Source: Acidobacteriota bacterium
GTDB lineage: Bacteria; Acidobacteriota; Terriglobia; UBA7540
Direction: 5' to 3'
Length of the DNA stretch: 64,000 bases
NCBI GenBank assembly: GCA_004298155.1
Contig: SCRD01000007.1
Coordinates: forward strand, 62,001-126,000
Position numbers and translations under genes: made by a program. This document shows, piece after piece, positions 1 through 9,000 of the stretch (position 1 is its first letter; each line of letters opens with the position of its first letter). The notes under the pieces are model-generated. The model ran no database searches, was not told the origin of the DNA, and saw nothing but the letters and a program-made list of their open reading frames with translations.

Positions 1-2
1 CG

Positions 3-302
3 GAAGGATACTACGCGCGTGGAGTGGCTGCGCTCAACAGCCGTGAATTCGATCAGGCCCTCGAGTATCTCAGCAAATCGAACAAAATGGTCCCCGGCCA
101 GGAATACGTTCATTATGCTCTGGCTGCTGCGTACGGACTCCAGGGCGATTCGGACAATGCATTCATCCACCTTGAGGAAGCGGTCAGACTCCGCCCGCAA
201 AACCGCGTCCAGGCCCGTCATGACGAGGACTTCCAGGCCCTCTCAACGGACCCGCGCTTTGCCCGGCTTCTGAGGGCTGAGGCCCGCCAGCCGCTGGCAT
301 AG
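3..302 (+). CDS. TPR-repeat protein, C-terminal fragment
   Basis: The reading frame is open from the first bases of the window, so this is the 3' end of a longer gene whose start lies upstream. The visible 99 residues form alpha-helical tetratricopeptide-like repeats: an A-L-N-S-R-E-F-D-Q-A-L-E-Y-L helix, then a Y-V-H-Y-A-L-A-A-A-Y-G helix, then an N-A-F-I-H-L-E-E-A-V helix. TPR repeats usually mediate protein-protein contacts. The end of the protein (F-Q-A-L-S-T-D-P-R-F-A-R-L-L) is a typical terminus of acidobacterial TPR proteins. A GTG at 24 is in frame but is more likely an internal valine. The specific function cannot be read from this fragment. Confidence 0.7.
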   Translation, partial: EGYYARGVAALNSREFDQALEYLSKSNKMVPGQEYVHYALAAAYGLQGDSDNAFIHLEEAVRLRPQNRVQARHDEDFQALSTDPRFARLLRAEARQPLA

Positions 303-362
303 GGTGGCCGAAGTTACTCCTCAAGCTTCGTTTTTCCCAACGTATCGAAACGGGTGTGTGGC

Positions 363-1364
363 ATGAGGGTTGTCGCTATCGGGGGCGGCACCGGTCTGGC
401 CGTCCTGCTGCGCGGTTTAAAGCAGTGGGTCAGCCCTGAGACCTCTCCGGGACGCCGCTCAATAACGCAGTTGACGGCTGTCGTCACTGTAACAGATGAA
501 GGCGGGAGTTCAGGACGCCTGCGGCGTGACTTTGGCATGTTGCCGCCGGGCGACATTCGCAACTGCCTTGTGGCATTAGCCGAGGACGAGAAAGTCCTCA
601 CCCGGTTGTTCAATTATCGTTTTTCGGCGGGGAAGGGCCTTCGTGGGCATAGCCTCGGCAACCTGTTTCTCACTGCGCTGACCAACCTGACAGGTGATTT
701 TTCAATGGCGGTCAGGCTGGCCAGCGAAGTGCTTGCCGTCCGCGGCGATATTTTCCCCGCCACTCTTGCAGACGTCCGCCTCAGCGCCCGGCTTGTTGAC
801 GGCCGGCGCGCGCAGGGAGAATCGCAAATTCATGGGACGCGGGTGCCCATCCGCAAGCTTTCAATTGTGCCGGCCCGCTGCCGCCCCATGCCCGAGACCC
901 TCAAGGCCCTTGCGGAAGCCGATTTAATCACGCTGGGGCCGGGTTCACTGTACACATCGCTCCTGCCCAACCTGCTGGTTTCCCGCATCGCGGAGCGGAT
1001 AAGGCGTTCAAAAGCTACCAGGGTTTACATTGGCAACCTGATGACGCAACCTGGAGAGACGCGGGGTTACAGCGCCGCAGAACATCTCGAGGCGATCATG
1101 CAGCATGTTGGGAGGAACATTTTTGATTTTGCTGTTCTGAACAGCCGGCCGTTCCCGCTTTCGATGCGGAAGCGTTATGCGGCCGACCAGGCTGAGCCCG
1201 TCGCCAATGACCTTGCGAACGTCCGTGCCCTCGGGGTTGTTCCGGTCTCGTTGCCGCTGCTTCAGGCCGAGGACGGGATTGCGCGCCACGACGCGGACCG
1301 GCTCTCGCGCGTGCTGCTGGATCTTGCCAGGCCGCAGAGATCGCGCCCTGAACGCTCTGTGTGA
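363..1364 (+). CDS. yvcK: YvcK/CofD-like family protein (gluconeogenesis factor)
   Basis: A 333-residue protein of the YvcK/CofD-like superfamily, which binds UDP-sugars and in Bacillus is needed for growth on gluconeogenic carbon sources and for cell-wall homeostasis. The N-terminus carries the family's glycine-rich nucleotide-binding motif (V-A-I-G-G-G-T-G-L) at residues 4-12. A T-D-E-G-G-S-S-G-R-L-R motif follows, then P-P-G-D-I-R-N-C-L, L-G-N-L-F-L-T-A-L, L-G-P-G-S-L-Y-T-S-L and N-L-M-T-Q-P-G-E-T, all typical of YvcK. I start at the ATG at 363 because the glycine-rich motif follows directly; a GTG at 354 is possible. In many bacteria this gene is clustered with whiA and rapZ, but neither is visible here. 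Length is normal for the family. Confidence 0.92.
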   Translation: MRVVAIGGGTGLAVLLRGLKQWVSPETSPGRRSITQLTAVVTVTDEGGSSGRLRRDFGMLPPGDIRNCLVALAEDEKVLTRLFNYRFSAGKGLRGHSLGNLFLTALTNLTGDFSMAVRLASEVLAVRGDIFPATLADVRLSARLVDGRRAQGESQIHGTRVPIRKLSIVPARCRPMPETLKALAEADLITLGPGSLYTSLLPNLLVSRIAERIRRSKATRVYIGNLMTQPGETRGYSAAEHLEAIMQHVGRNIFDFAVLNSRPFPLSMRKRYAADQAEPVANDLANVRALGVVPVSLPLLQAEDGIARHDADRLSRVLLDLARPQRSRPERSV

Positions 1365-1583
1365 CCGCAGCTTTTGCAGGGGTTCTGTCGGCATCCATTG
1401 AATTTGATACGCGCGCCATCGGATTTTTTGCGGGCCGCTTTAACAACCCGGTCAGGAAGGACCTCGCCCAGGACGCGCGGGATTGGCCCTATTCGGGTTC
1501 ATGAGTATTTGACCGGAGAAAGGCCATGGGCCCAATCGAACCCTACGCCACACCCTGGAAGAGCCACGCCTTCATCGCGTCTC

Positions 1584-1648
1584 CGTAGCGGCGGCTTCAC
1601 GCCGTCACGCGGCCACGAACATGGCGAGGTAAACTCGCCGCTACAACG
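1584..1648. repeat. REP-like palindromic unit (GTAGCG-type), copy 1
   Basis: The unit opens with CGTAGCGGCGG and closes with CCGCTACAACG. Between them are two small hairpins, GGCG-GCTTCA-CGCC and GGCGAG-GTAAA-CTCGCC. The same architecture, outer GTAGCG/CGCTAC arms around two GC-rich hairpins, appears at 1931, 4252 and 4391. Confidence 0.6.
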
Positions 1649-1894
1649 TCGCTGTGAATTGGTACCGACGGATAATGTTTTCTAGTCCTCGGCTGGCGCA
1701 TCCATCGCACATCATGCATTGGGTGCAGACATTGAATGTCCTGGAAGGCGGGGCAGAAGTTGCCGCCACAAAGGCATGCGACCGGCCAGCTCCGGAGGAG
1801 CGGCAGAATTTAGCCCACGGCGCAAGCCGTGGGTGAACGGTCGCGCCCCACACCCCAACCCTCTCCCCAAAGAAACTGTGACGTGTCATGAGTG

Positions 1895-2007
1895 AAAAGT
1901 GACGGGCCAGTGGCGACGCGTCGCCCCGGCTGTAGCGCAGGCCCTTGCGGCCTGCGGTTCTTTGTTTGCGGGAAAAGCCGCGGGCCGTAAAGGCCCGCGC
2001 TACAAAA
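1895..2007. repeat. REP-like palindromic unit, long form, copy A
   Basis: A roughly 110-bp element begins with GTGACGGGCC and contains GCGTCGCC. It then carries the TGTAGCGCAGGCCCTTGCGG hairpin and ends with GCGGGCCGTAAAGGCCCGCG followed by CTACAAAA. A second copy in the same orientation lies at 4218-4331; the two hairpin arms are identical and only the middle spacer differs. The gene at 2181-4085 sits between the copies. Confidence 0.75.
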
Positions 2008-2180
2008 GCCGTTCCCTTTCAATCACCCAATCGCGGATTACGGGCCATCGAATTAACGTGCCCCCTCACCCGGCGCACCAGGCCGCGCCACCTGCGTGGC
2101 ACGGGCATCCCGCCCGTGGATGTTCATGGCCAGGCCCGCCCTGAGCGAAGCGAACGGGATGGCCACACACGCTCACATGC

Positions 2181-4085
2181 TCATTTGCTCAATTCCACGG
2201 AAATCAGTTCGCCTTCGTTCGGCTGGCCCTTGATGTCGTAGAAGGAAACGCGGGCTTTCATGGTCTGGATCTGCGTGCAGGGATAGAGTTCACCTGTCGG
2301 CTTGTAGTTGAGCGCGCTGAATTGAACCTGGAAATAATTGTCTGTATAGAGGTGCAGCTCCTGGCGCTGGCTGTTAAATTCCATGTCGAGCGAATTCCTG
2401 GAGCACTTGACAGTTTCAATAACCCCAACGGCAATGTCGCGCGGCCCACGAACGGCTTCCGTGTGGCGGAGCACAGGCGGAGTTGACGAGGATTCGTCCA
2501 AATCGGCGGTGCCTGGGGACGGCGGAGGCGACACAGACGGCGGCCGTTCGAGAGCAGATTTCTGAGCTGCCATATATTTTTCCCGCTCCGCCAGGGCCGC
2601 CTGATACTGCAAAGCGTTGCCGAGAACCCCCTCAACCGCAGCCAACTCGGTGGAAGATTTGGCAATCTTCTGGGATTTCTGGGCGACCACAATCGCGTCT
2701 TGAACCCGATTCATCAGCATCAGGATGTGGGCCGTCGTCAAGTAATAATAAACGTTTGACGGGTCAAGCGCCACCGCATGCAGCGCCATCATGTGAGCCT
2801 GTTCAAGTTTTTCGTTCCGCTGGGCGTAAAAGTGGGCCAGCGCGTCATAAGCTGGCGCGAATCTCGGATTCACCTGTATGGCTGCCTCGAGACTTTTCTG
2901 CACCTGGGCGGAGGTGGCTTCGTCCAGGTTATGAGAATTCATCGCCATCCAGGCGTAGTAATAATTTGCAAGAACATTCTTTGAGTTGAGCGGCACGGCC
3001 CGTGCGAACCATTTCTGTGCTTCGGTCCGATGCCCCTGTTGGAATTCAAGTAATCCGAGGCTGACCATTGACTCGACGTTCTTCGGATCCTGGCGGAGAG
3101 CGTCCTGCAGCATCGCCTGTGCGTCGGCGTATCGGCGGTTCCTTGCCAGCAGATCGCCTCGCACGGCCTCGGATTCAGCCTGCGACATCACACGCACCGT
3201 AAAGGAATTCGGATCCACGCGGGTTGCGCCCTGCTCTTTGAGAAGAACAAAGCTCGATTTTTGGATGTAGGATGCCAGTTCCCGCTCAAGATCATCAGGA
3301 TTTCCCAACGCGTGTGCGGCTGCCGTGACGGAGTCAGTCCCACGGCCGATTTCAGCCAGGTAAGGGTCGAGGAGGCTTTTCTTTTCCTGAAAACTTTTCG
3401 TCATCAGATAATGCGCCAGCGCCCAGGACTCGGCATAAAACATTGAGCCCTTGTTCTGTTCGTTATAGTAGGGCGAGTCGGGTCCGACAGCAAAAAGCGT
3501 GCGAAGAGGCAGCTGGCGATTCTCGCGCAGCATTCGTATGTGTTCGGTACTCGGCACACCCAGCAGGATTTCCTTCGAGTGGATCTCCGTGTTCCCGTAG
3601 TACTCTGCGATGCCTTCGTCCAGCCACAGCGGAATCATCGGAATGCCCTGGTGCAGCAGCAGATGCGCATATTCGTGGAAAAGGAGGTGGTAAGGATTTT
3701 CATCCTCGGCGTCGAGGCTCAGCAGGACATAGTTTACGTCCTGCGACTTCAGGAAATATCCTGCGCGCTTCAGTTCGCCTTTCTGTGACCATGATTCCGG
3801 CCCCAAGGCAAGGAAGTCCTTATGACTCTTGACAGCCAAAACCACGATCGGAACATCGGGGTCGACCTTAAGGGTGGGGAAGGTCATCTGGAACACGGCG
3901 CGAATCTGCTCAAATCGGCCACCTACCTGGCGCCCGGGCTTCTCGCCTGCGTTGGTGATCACCGCGAAGTGTGGGCTCCGAACCTCAACCCAGGTTCCAG
4001 GCTCGCTTCGCGCCGCCAAGTTTGTTGCAAAGACAGGACAGAACAGGACGATAGCCGGAACCAGCCAGACTGATCTCCGCGTCAT
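2181..4085 (-). CDS. Exported peptidase-MA-like metalloprotease with TPR repeats
   Basis: A 634-residue protein starting at the ATG at 4085 (an in-frame TTG two codons upstream is less likely), with a hydrophobic signal peptide (V-W-L-V-P-A-I-V-L-F) over residues 5-25. The N-terminal half carries a gluzincin-type zinc motif H-E-Y-A-H-L-L-L-H, followed about 20 residues later by W-L-D-E-G-I-A-E-Y-Y, the glutamate expected as third ligand. This is the pattern of peptidase-MA-like/DUF1570 domains. The C-terminal half has TPR units such as A-Q-A-M-L-Q-D-A-L-R-Q-D-P-K and A-Q-K-W-F-A-R-A-V-P-L. The enzyme is probably periplasmic; the substrate is unknown. The gene stands alone, convergent with yvcK, and is bounded by two direct copies of a palindromic repeat. 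Confidence 0.8.
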   Translation of the reverse strand: MTRRSVWLVPAIVLFCPVFATNLAARSEPGTWVEVRSPHFAVITNAGEKPGRQVGGRFEQIRAVFQMTFPTLKVDPDVPIVVLAVKSHKDFLALGPESWSQKGELKRAGYFLKSQDVNYVLLSLDAEDENPYHLLFHEYAHLLLHQGIPMIPLWLDEGIAEYYGNTEIHSKEILLGVPSTEHIRMLRENRQLPLRTLFAVGPDSPYYNEQNKGSMFYAESWALAHYLMTKSFQEKKSLLDPYLAEIGRGTDSVTAAAHALGNPDDLERELASYIQKSSFVLLKEQGATRVDPNSFTVRVMSQAESEAVRGDLLARNRRYADAQAMLQDALRQDPKNVESMVSLGLLEFQQGHRTEAQKWFARAVPLNSKNVLANYYYAWMAMNSHNLDEATSAQVQKSLEAAIQVNPRFAPAYDALAHFYAQRNEKLEQAHMMALHAVALDPSNVYYYLTTAHILMLMNRVQDAIVVAQKSQKIAKSSTELAAVEGVLGNALQYQAALAEREKYMAAQKSALERPPSVSPPPSPGTADLDESSSTPPVLRHTEAVRGPRDIAVGVIETVKCSRNSLDMEFNSQRQELHLYTDNYFQVQFSALNYKPTGELYPCTQIQTMKARVSFYDIKGQPNEGELISVELSK

Positions 4086-4217
4086 GGGCAATTTTATCTA
4101 TCAGATTCCTACCGCCTCGTCAACAGGAAAGGTCCTTTAGTGTCGTTATCATATGAAATCTCTGGTTAAATTGACAATTGATCCGTCCGCTCAAGAGCAG
4201 TGACGAATGATGATTGG

Positions 4218-4331
4218 AAAGTGACGGGCCGGAGGTGAGGCGTCGCCTGGCTGTAGCGCAGGCCCTTGCGGCCTGCGGTCCTTTGTTCCTTCAAATGACG
4301 AGCCGCGGGCCGTAAAGGCCCGCGCTACAAA
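4218..4331. repeat. REP-like palindromic unit, long form, copy B
   Basis: Same orientation and nearly the same sequence as the element at 1895-2007: GTGACGGGCC, then GCGTCGCC, then the CTGTAGCGCAGGCCCTTGCG hairpin, a divergent spacer, and the GCGGGCCGTAAAGGCCCGCG hairpin closing with CTACAAAA. The spacer between the hairpins differs from copy A, so the hairpins are better conserved than the loop. Confidence 0.75.
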
Positions 4332-4341
4332 AACCTTCACC

Positions 4342-4372
4342 CGCACAGATCGCAGAAACCGCGATCTGTGCG
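4342..4372. repeat. Perfect 12-bp inverted repeat
   Basis: CGCACAGATCGC (4342-4353) and GCGATCTGTGCG (4361-4372) are exact reverse complements separated by the 7-base loop AGAAACC. There is no T-run after it on either strand, so it is not a canonical terminator. It sits directly between two REP-like units. Confidence 0.7.
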
Positions 4373-4390
4373 CCACCTACGGGGATGGTG

Positions 4391-4460
4391 TTGTAGCGCC
4401 GGGCTTCAGCCCGGCATTTTCGCCCCGATACCTCTGCCGACCTGAAGGTCGGCGCTAAAA
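4391..4460. repeat. REP-like palindromic unit (GTAGCG-type), copy 3
   Basis: TTGTAGCGCCGGGCTTCAGC begins a GCCGGGC/GCCCGGC hairpin. After a spacer, CCGACCTGAAGGTCGG forms a second hairpin, followed by CGCTAAAA. The design (outer GTAGCGC/GCGCTA arms around two hairpins) matches the other units, but the hairpin sequences differ. Confidence 0.65.
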
Positions 4461-4476
4461 GAGCATTACGAAGCAG

Positions 4477-5439
4477 TTACCCGTGCATCGTGCCGCGCGA
4501 TGGGTTGGCGGCGCGGCTTTCGGTGTCGCGCTTCCAGTCTTCGAGATGAGGCCCGGAGATGTGCTGGGCGCGCTGGCGCAGGTCCTGCATTTCATCAGCC
4601 GCGAGCGGCTTGAACTGCTGGGCGATGCGGACGTCATCCTCGAGCTGGCCGATGGTGGTGCAGCCGATGGCCGTGCAACTGACGGGCAGGCTGAGCACGT
4701 AACTGAGGCATTCCCGTGCGCTGAAATCCTGCATGAGCTTGGCGTTGCCAAAGTTCTTCATGCCCTGGATGCCCATGCCGCGTTCAACCGCGACGGGCAG
4801 CGTGAGGTCCTGGAAGCTCAGGTAGTGCGCGTCCGCAATGTTGAGCGGCATCAGGATGGAATCGAACTTCTCATAGGCCTCGAGCATGGCCAGGTGCACG
4901 TGCGGATCGTGATGGCCGGTGAAGCCGATAAAACGGCACTTGCCGGCCTTTTTGGCGGCTTCAAAGGCTTCAATGGCGCCGCCGGGGCCGAAAATCCGGT
5001 CCACCTCTTCTTTTTCGTTCAAGGCGTGCATCTGCCAGAGGTCAATGTAATCGGTGCGCAGCCGCTTGAGGGAAGTATTCAATTCCTCTTCGGCGCCGGC
5101 GCGGTCACGCCGGTTGGCCTTGGTGGTGAGGAAAATGTGCTTGCGGAAAGGCGGAAGCACCGCTCCGTAAACTTCCTCCGAGCGGCCGTCCCAGTAGTCG
5201 ATGGAAGTGTCAAAATAATTGATGCCAAGATCGCAGGCGCGCAGCGTGATGGCCTTCGCTTCCTCAAAGGAAATCAGCGGAAAACGCCCGCCCGCCTGAC
5301 CAATCACGGTGACGCTTACGCCCGTCTTGCCAAAGGTGCGCTGCGGAATGCCGCCCGCATTCGTCCGGGCAGGCCGCGCTCCACAGGTCGTGGCAGCCAG
5401 GCCGGCAAATGCGCTTCCGAAAAATGTTCGTCGTCTCAT
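4477..5439 (-). CDS. Aldo/keto reductase with Tat-type leader
   Basis: A 320-residue aldo/keto reductase. The ATG at 5439 is preceded at good spacing by AAGGAGG, which decides the start. It opens with M-R-R-R-T-F-F-G-S-A-F-A-G-L, a twin-arginine leader, so export to the periplasm is inferred. The catalytic tetrad is recognisable: N-Y-F-D-T-S-I-D-Y-W (Asp and Tyr), F-L-T-T-K-A-N (Lys) and D-L-W-Q-M-H (His). The family reduces aldehydes and ketones with NADPH in a TIM barrel; a few members act on sugars. The substrate cannot be told. Export is unusual for this normally cytosolic family. Confidence 0.88.
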   Translation of the reverse strand: MRRRTFFGSAFAGLAATTCGARPARTNAGGIPQRTFGKTGVSVTVIGQAGGRFPLISFEEAKAITLRACDLGINYFDTSIDYWDGRSEEVYGAVLPPFRKHIFLTTKANRRDRAGAEEELNTSLKRLRTDYIDLWQMHALNEKEEVDRIFGPGGAIEAFEAAKKAGKCRFIGFTGHHDPHVHLAMLEAYEKFDSILMPLNIADAHYLSFQDLTLPVAVERGMGIQGMKNFGNAKLMQDFSARECLSYVLSLPVSCTAIGCTTIGQLEDDVRIAQQFKPLAADEMQDLRQRAQHISGPHLEDWKRDTESRAANPSRGTMHG

Positions 5440-6033
5440 ACCGCCTCCTTGCAACTGAGAAAGTCCTCAAAATTCATAAGAAGCCGTCGAACGACTGGCA
5501 AAATACTTCCCGAAAAGAAATCCGGAACCGGTGACGATCTGAATCCGGAGACTTGCGCTTTGCCGATAGAAAGTTTCGCTGAAGTGGAGTATATCCCAAA
5601 TGTAGGCGCATCCCAATGAGCTAACCGCGGGAGGAGCGATACAGTTCGATTTGCGATATGGGCATCCCCGCCCGCAATACGGTCAAGGGCTGCGATGCCA
5701 GCTTCGCCAGGCAAGAAATAAGAGGAAGCGCCGCCAAACGCTGCTGCATTTGCAGGCCAGAATTCATTATTGATAGCCCAAAGCCGGCCTTCCCAGTCTT
5801 TTAGGTAGGCCTTCATGCGTAGGCTAGTAATAAATGTTCGAATCCTCAAAATGGGACGTTTGGGATTTTCGCCTTGCCAAAATTGTGCTTTCGTAAGTAA
5901 CAGATAACAAGACATTTATTAAGCATCTATGGCTCTGAAAATTGAGTGGGTTGGCAATTTGTGTTTATTTTTGGTACAGCGAGTAAGAATTGCAGGTTGC
6001 CGGTTTCTACTAGATTGCTGCGCCCGCGGCCCG
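5440..6033. other. 594-bp intergenic region, no recognisable gene
   Basis: The region lies between the aldo/keto reductase and gltB and is visibly less GC-rich than its surroundings (around 5790-5990). A minus-strand open frame of about 159 codons overlaps the start of the reductase, but it has no plausible ribosome-binding site and no recognisable domain. It may hold decayed coding sequence; nothing firmer can be said. Confidence 0.4.
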
Positions 6034-9000
6034 CTATACCTGGGCAGGCTGGTTTGAGGAAAGAGGAACCGGTTCAGCCGGAGAGTTTGCAGGTTTCGAT
6101 CCGGGCTGGACTTTCCAGAAAGACAGCAGGCTCAAAGACCAGTTATCCAGGATATCCCAGGCCGTTTTGCTTCCGGTTTTTTCGGCGTGCGCCATCACAA
6201 GCTGCCGGAGCAGGTGGGAATCGCCCGGCTCAATCACGCGCTCGATCTTAACCAGTTCAGGGTTGTAACGTTGTTCGAAGCGGCCGACAGTATCCAAGAC
6301 AAAAGCGACGCCGTTGGTCATCCCTGCGCCGAAATTCCTGCCAGTCTCACCGAGAATAACCACAGCCCCTCCGGTCATGTACTCGCAGGCATGATCGCCG
6401 GCGCCTTCGACGACGGCGATGGCGCCGCAGTTACGCACGGCAAAGCGTTCTCCGGCGCGGCCAGCGGCAAACAGTCTGCCGGCCGTGGCGCCATAGAGCA
6501 CGGCGTTACCCATGATGACGTTCTCATTCGATGAGAAAGCGGATTCCTTCGGTGGCCGGATAATGACTTCGCCTCCGCCCAATCCTTTGCCCACGTAATC
6601 GTTGGCTTCGCCGTCAAGCACCAGGCGGAGGCCTTCGGTGAGGAAGGCTCCAAAGCTCTGCCCGGCGCTGCCCTGGAAACGGAACTCCGCAGTCTGGTCC
6701 TTCATTCCACGGTTCCCGAAGCGGAGGGCAATGACGTTTGCGGCGCGAGCGCCGATCGTCCGGTTGACGTTACTGATCTTGTATTCGCGGACGATCGATA
6801 CACCCTGGTCGAGGGCCTGTTTCACGTCCTCTGCCATACGAAGCGCCAGCGCATCAAGGTTTCGTGCGGGGGTCCGCGCGCGAACGCTGGAGCGGATTTC
6901 AGGGTCCGGCCGATGGAGCAGAGGGCGAAGATCGAACTGTCCTCGCCGGCCTTCGATCCGATAACCGGTTGGAATGAGCAAGTCTGTGCGGCCCACAATC
7001 TCTTCGATCGAGCGGAAGCCAAGCTGGGCAAGAATTTCGCGGATGTTTTGCGCCAGGAGCCGAAGGTAGTTCACCAGACGCCCCGGATCATTCGGGAACT
7101 TCTTCCGCAGGTCTTCACGCTGCGTCGCCACGCCCACCGGGCAAGTGTTCAAGTGGCATTGCCTTGCCATCACGCAACCCAACGCCACCAGGGCGGATGT
7201 ACCAAAGCCAAATTCGTCCGCGCCCAGCATCGCGGCCACCACCACGTCTCTGCCGGTTTTCAATCCCCCGTCGGCGCGCAGCCGTACGCGGCTCCGCAAG
7301 CCGTTTTCCACGAGGCACTGATGGGCTTCTGACAGCCCCATCTCCCACGGAGAGCCCGTGTTCTTGACCGAAATCAGCGGCGATGCGCCCGTTCCGCCAT
7401 CGTGACCACTGATCAGTACCACGTCCGCATTCGCCTTGGCGACGCCGGAAGCCACGGTCCCCACGCCGGCCTGCGACACCAGCTTGACGGCGATGGTGGC
7501 GCTCGGGTTAATTTCTCTGAGGTCGTAGATCAGCTGAGCAAGGTCTTCAATGGAATAAATGTCGTGATGCGGAGGCGGCGAGATCAGCGAGATGCCTTCC
7601 ACGGCCCGACGCACGCGGGCAATCATCGGCGTCACTTTGTGGGACGGCAGCTGGCCGCCTTCTCCGGGCTTCGAGCCCTGGGCCATCTTGATTTCCAACT
7701 GCTCAGCCCGGACCAGATATTCCGGAGTTACGCCAAAACGCGCAGAAGCAACCTGCTTGATCTTGTTTTCTGCGGAGTCCCCGTTCTCGAGTTCAACATA
7801 ATAAACATTGGCGTCTTCGCCACCCTCGCCCGTGTTGGATCGCGCACCGATGCGGTTCATGGCCACCGCCAGCGAGTGCTGGGCCTCCGGGCTCAGGGCT
7901 CCGAGCGACATCGCCTGCGACGTGAATCTCTTCCATATGGCCTCAACAGGCTCGACTTCTTCAATCGGAATGGGCTTGGCAGGAACAAACTTTAACAGAT
8001 CACGAAGCGTGATGGGCTCACGTTCATCTACCTCGCGCGCAAAAGCTTTGTAGTTCTCCGCGTCGCCATCCTTGGCGGCCTTTTGCAGATTGCGAACCAC
8101 CTGCGGGCTGAAAGCGTGGCGTTCAAAACCTTTGCGAAACCGATAGTAACCCGCAAACTCCGGCCTTTGAGCGCCAGCCGGAAAAGCTTCGGCGTGCCGC
8201 GCAATAACGTCATTGGCCAGGTCCACCAGCTTGCGGCCGCCAATCAGGGACCGAGTGTCGGGGAAAAACTCTTTCACAACGTCCTGATCAAGCCCGATGA
8301 TCTCGAAGAATTTGCCACCCTGGTAGCTTGCCAGCGTCGAGATTCCCATCTTTGACATGATCTTCTTGACGCCTGTTTCGATGCCGCTCCGGAAATTCTC
8401 CAACGCCTCGATCACGGAAATCTCACCCAGTTCGCCCAGACCTGCAAGGTCGGCAACCACTTCGAGTGCCAGATAAGGGTTGATGCCTGCTGCGCCGTAA
8501 GCCACCAGGCAAGCGAACTGATGCGATTCCCACGCTTCAGCGGTCTCCAGCACCAAATCGGCCTTGTTGCCCACACCCTCGGCGATCAGGTGCTCAACCA
8601 CGGCCCCCACAACCAGCAGCATGGGAACCGAGGCATGGCCAGCATCCACTCCGCGATCACTGAGGATCAGGATGGAACTGCCCTGCTTCACAGCAGCCAG
8701 GCACTCCTGCCTGATTCGGTCGATGGCTGCTGTCATCCCTTCCGGTCCCTGGATAGCAGGAAAGAGCACTGAGACCGTCACCGGCTTGAACTTCTCTTCC
8801 CCAAGCTTCTTCAATTCGGTGAGTTCGGTATCAAAGAGTAACGGCGATTCCAGGCGGATCATGCGGGCGTGCTCGGGCGATTCAACAAGCACCGAGTGGC
8901 GGGCGCCCAGATAAAGATTCAGGGCCATCACCAGCGACTCGCGCAACGGGTCGATCGGCGGATTGGTAACCTGGGCAAACATCTGCCGGAAATAATGGTA

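Larger units (their letters stand above)
1365..2180. other. 816-bp intergenic region with palindromic repeats
   Basis: No convincing gene is present between yvcK and the convergent peptidase/TPR gene. Short open frames here look compositionally random. The stretch is dominated by palindromic units of the GTAGCG...CGCTAC type (1584-1648 and 1931-2007), a GGCACGGGCATCCCGCCCGTG-like inverted repeat near 2097-2119, and a CCTGAGCGAAGCGAACGG motif near 2141-2158. The motif recurs in variant form near 28930. Confidence 0.6.
4086..4476. other. 391-bp intergenic region with palindromic repeats
   Basis: No gene is seen between the peptidase/TPR gene and the aldo/keto reductase; both are on the minus strand. 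The stretch holds the long repeat copy B (4218-4331), a perfect 12-bp hairpin (4342-4372) and a further GTAGCG-type unit (4391-4460). It must also contain the promoter of the peptidase gene, but no confident -35/-10 pair was found. Confidence 0.55.

Noticed and set aside
1574-4460. Considered the palindromic repeats as a CRISPR array
   Set aside because: Spacing and orientation are irregular, there are no constant-length spacers and no cas genes.
4483-5619. Long plus-strand frame opposite the aldo/keto reductase
   Set aside because: It mirrors the reductase coding sequence and has no domain of its own.
5436-5915. Minus-strand open frame of about 159 codons between the aldo/keto reductase and gltB
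   Set aside because: It overlaps the start of the reductase, has no ribosome-binding site and no recognisable domain, and its residue mix looks random.
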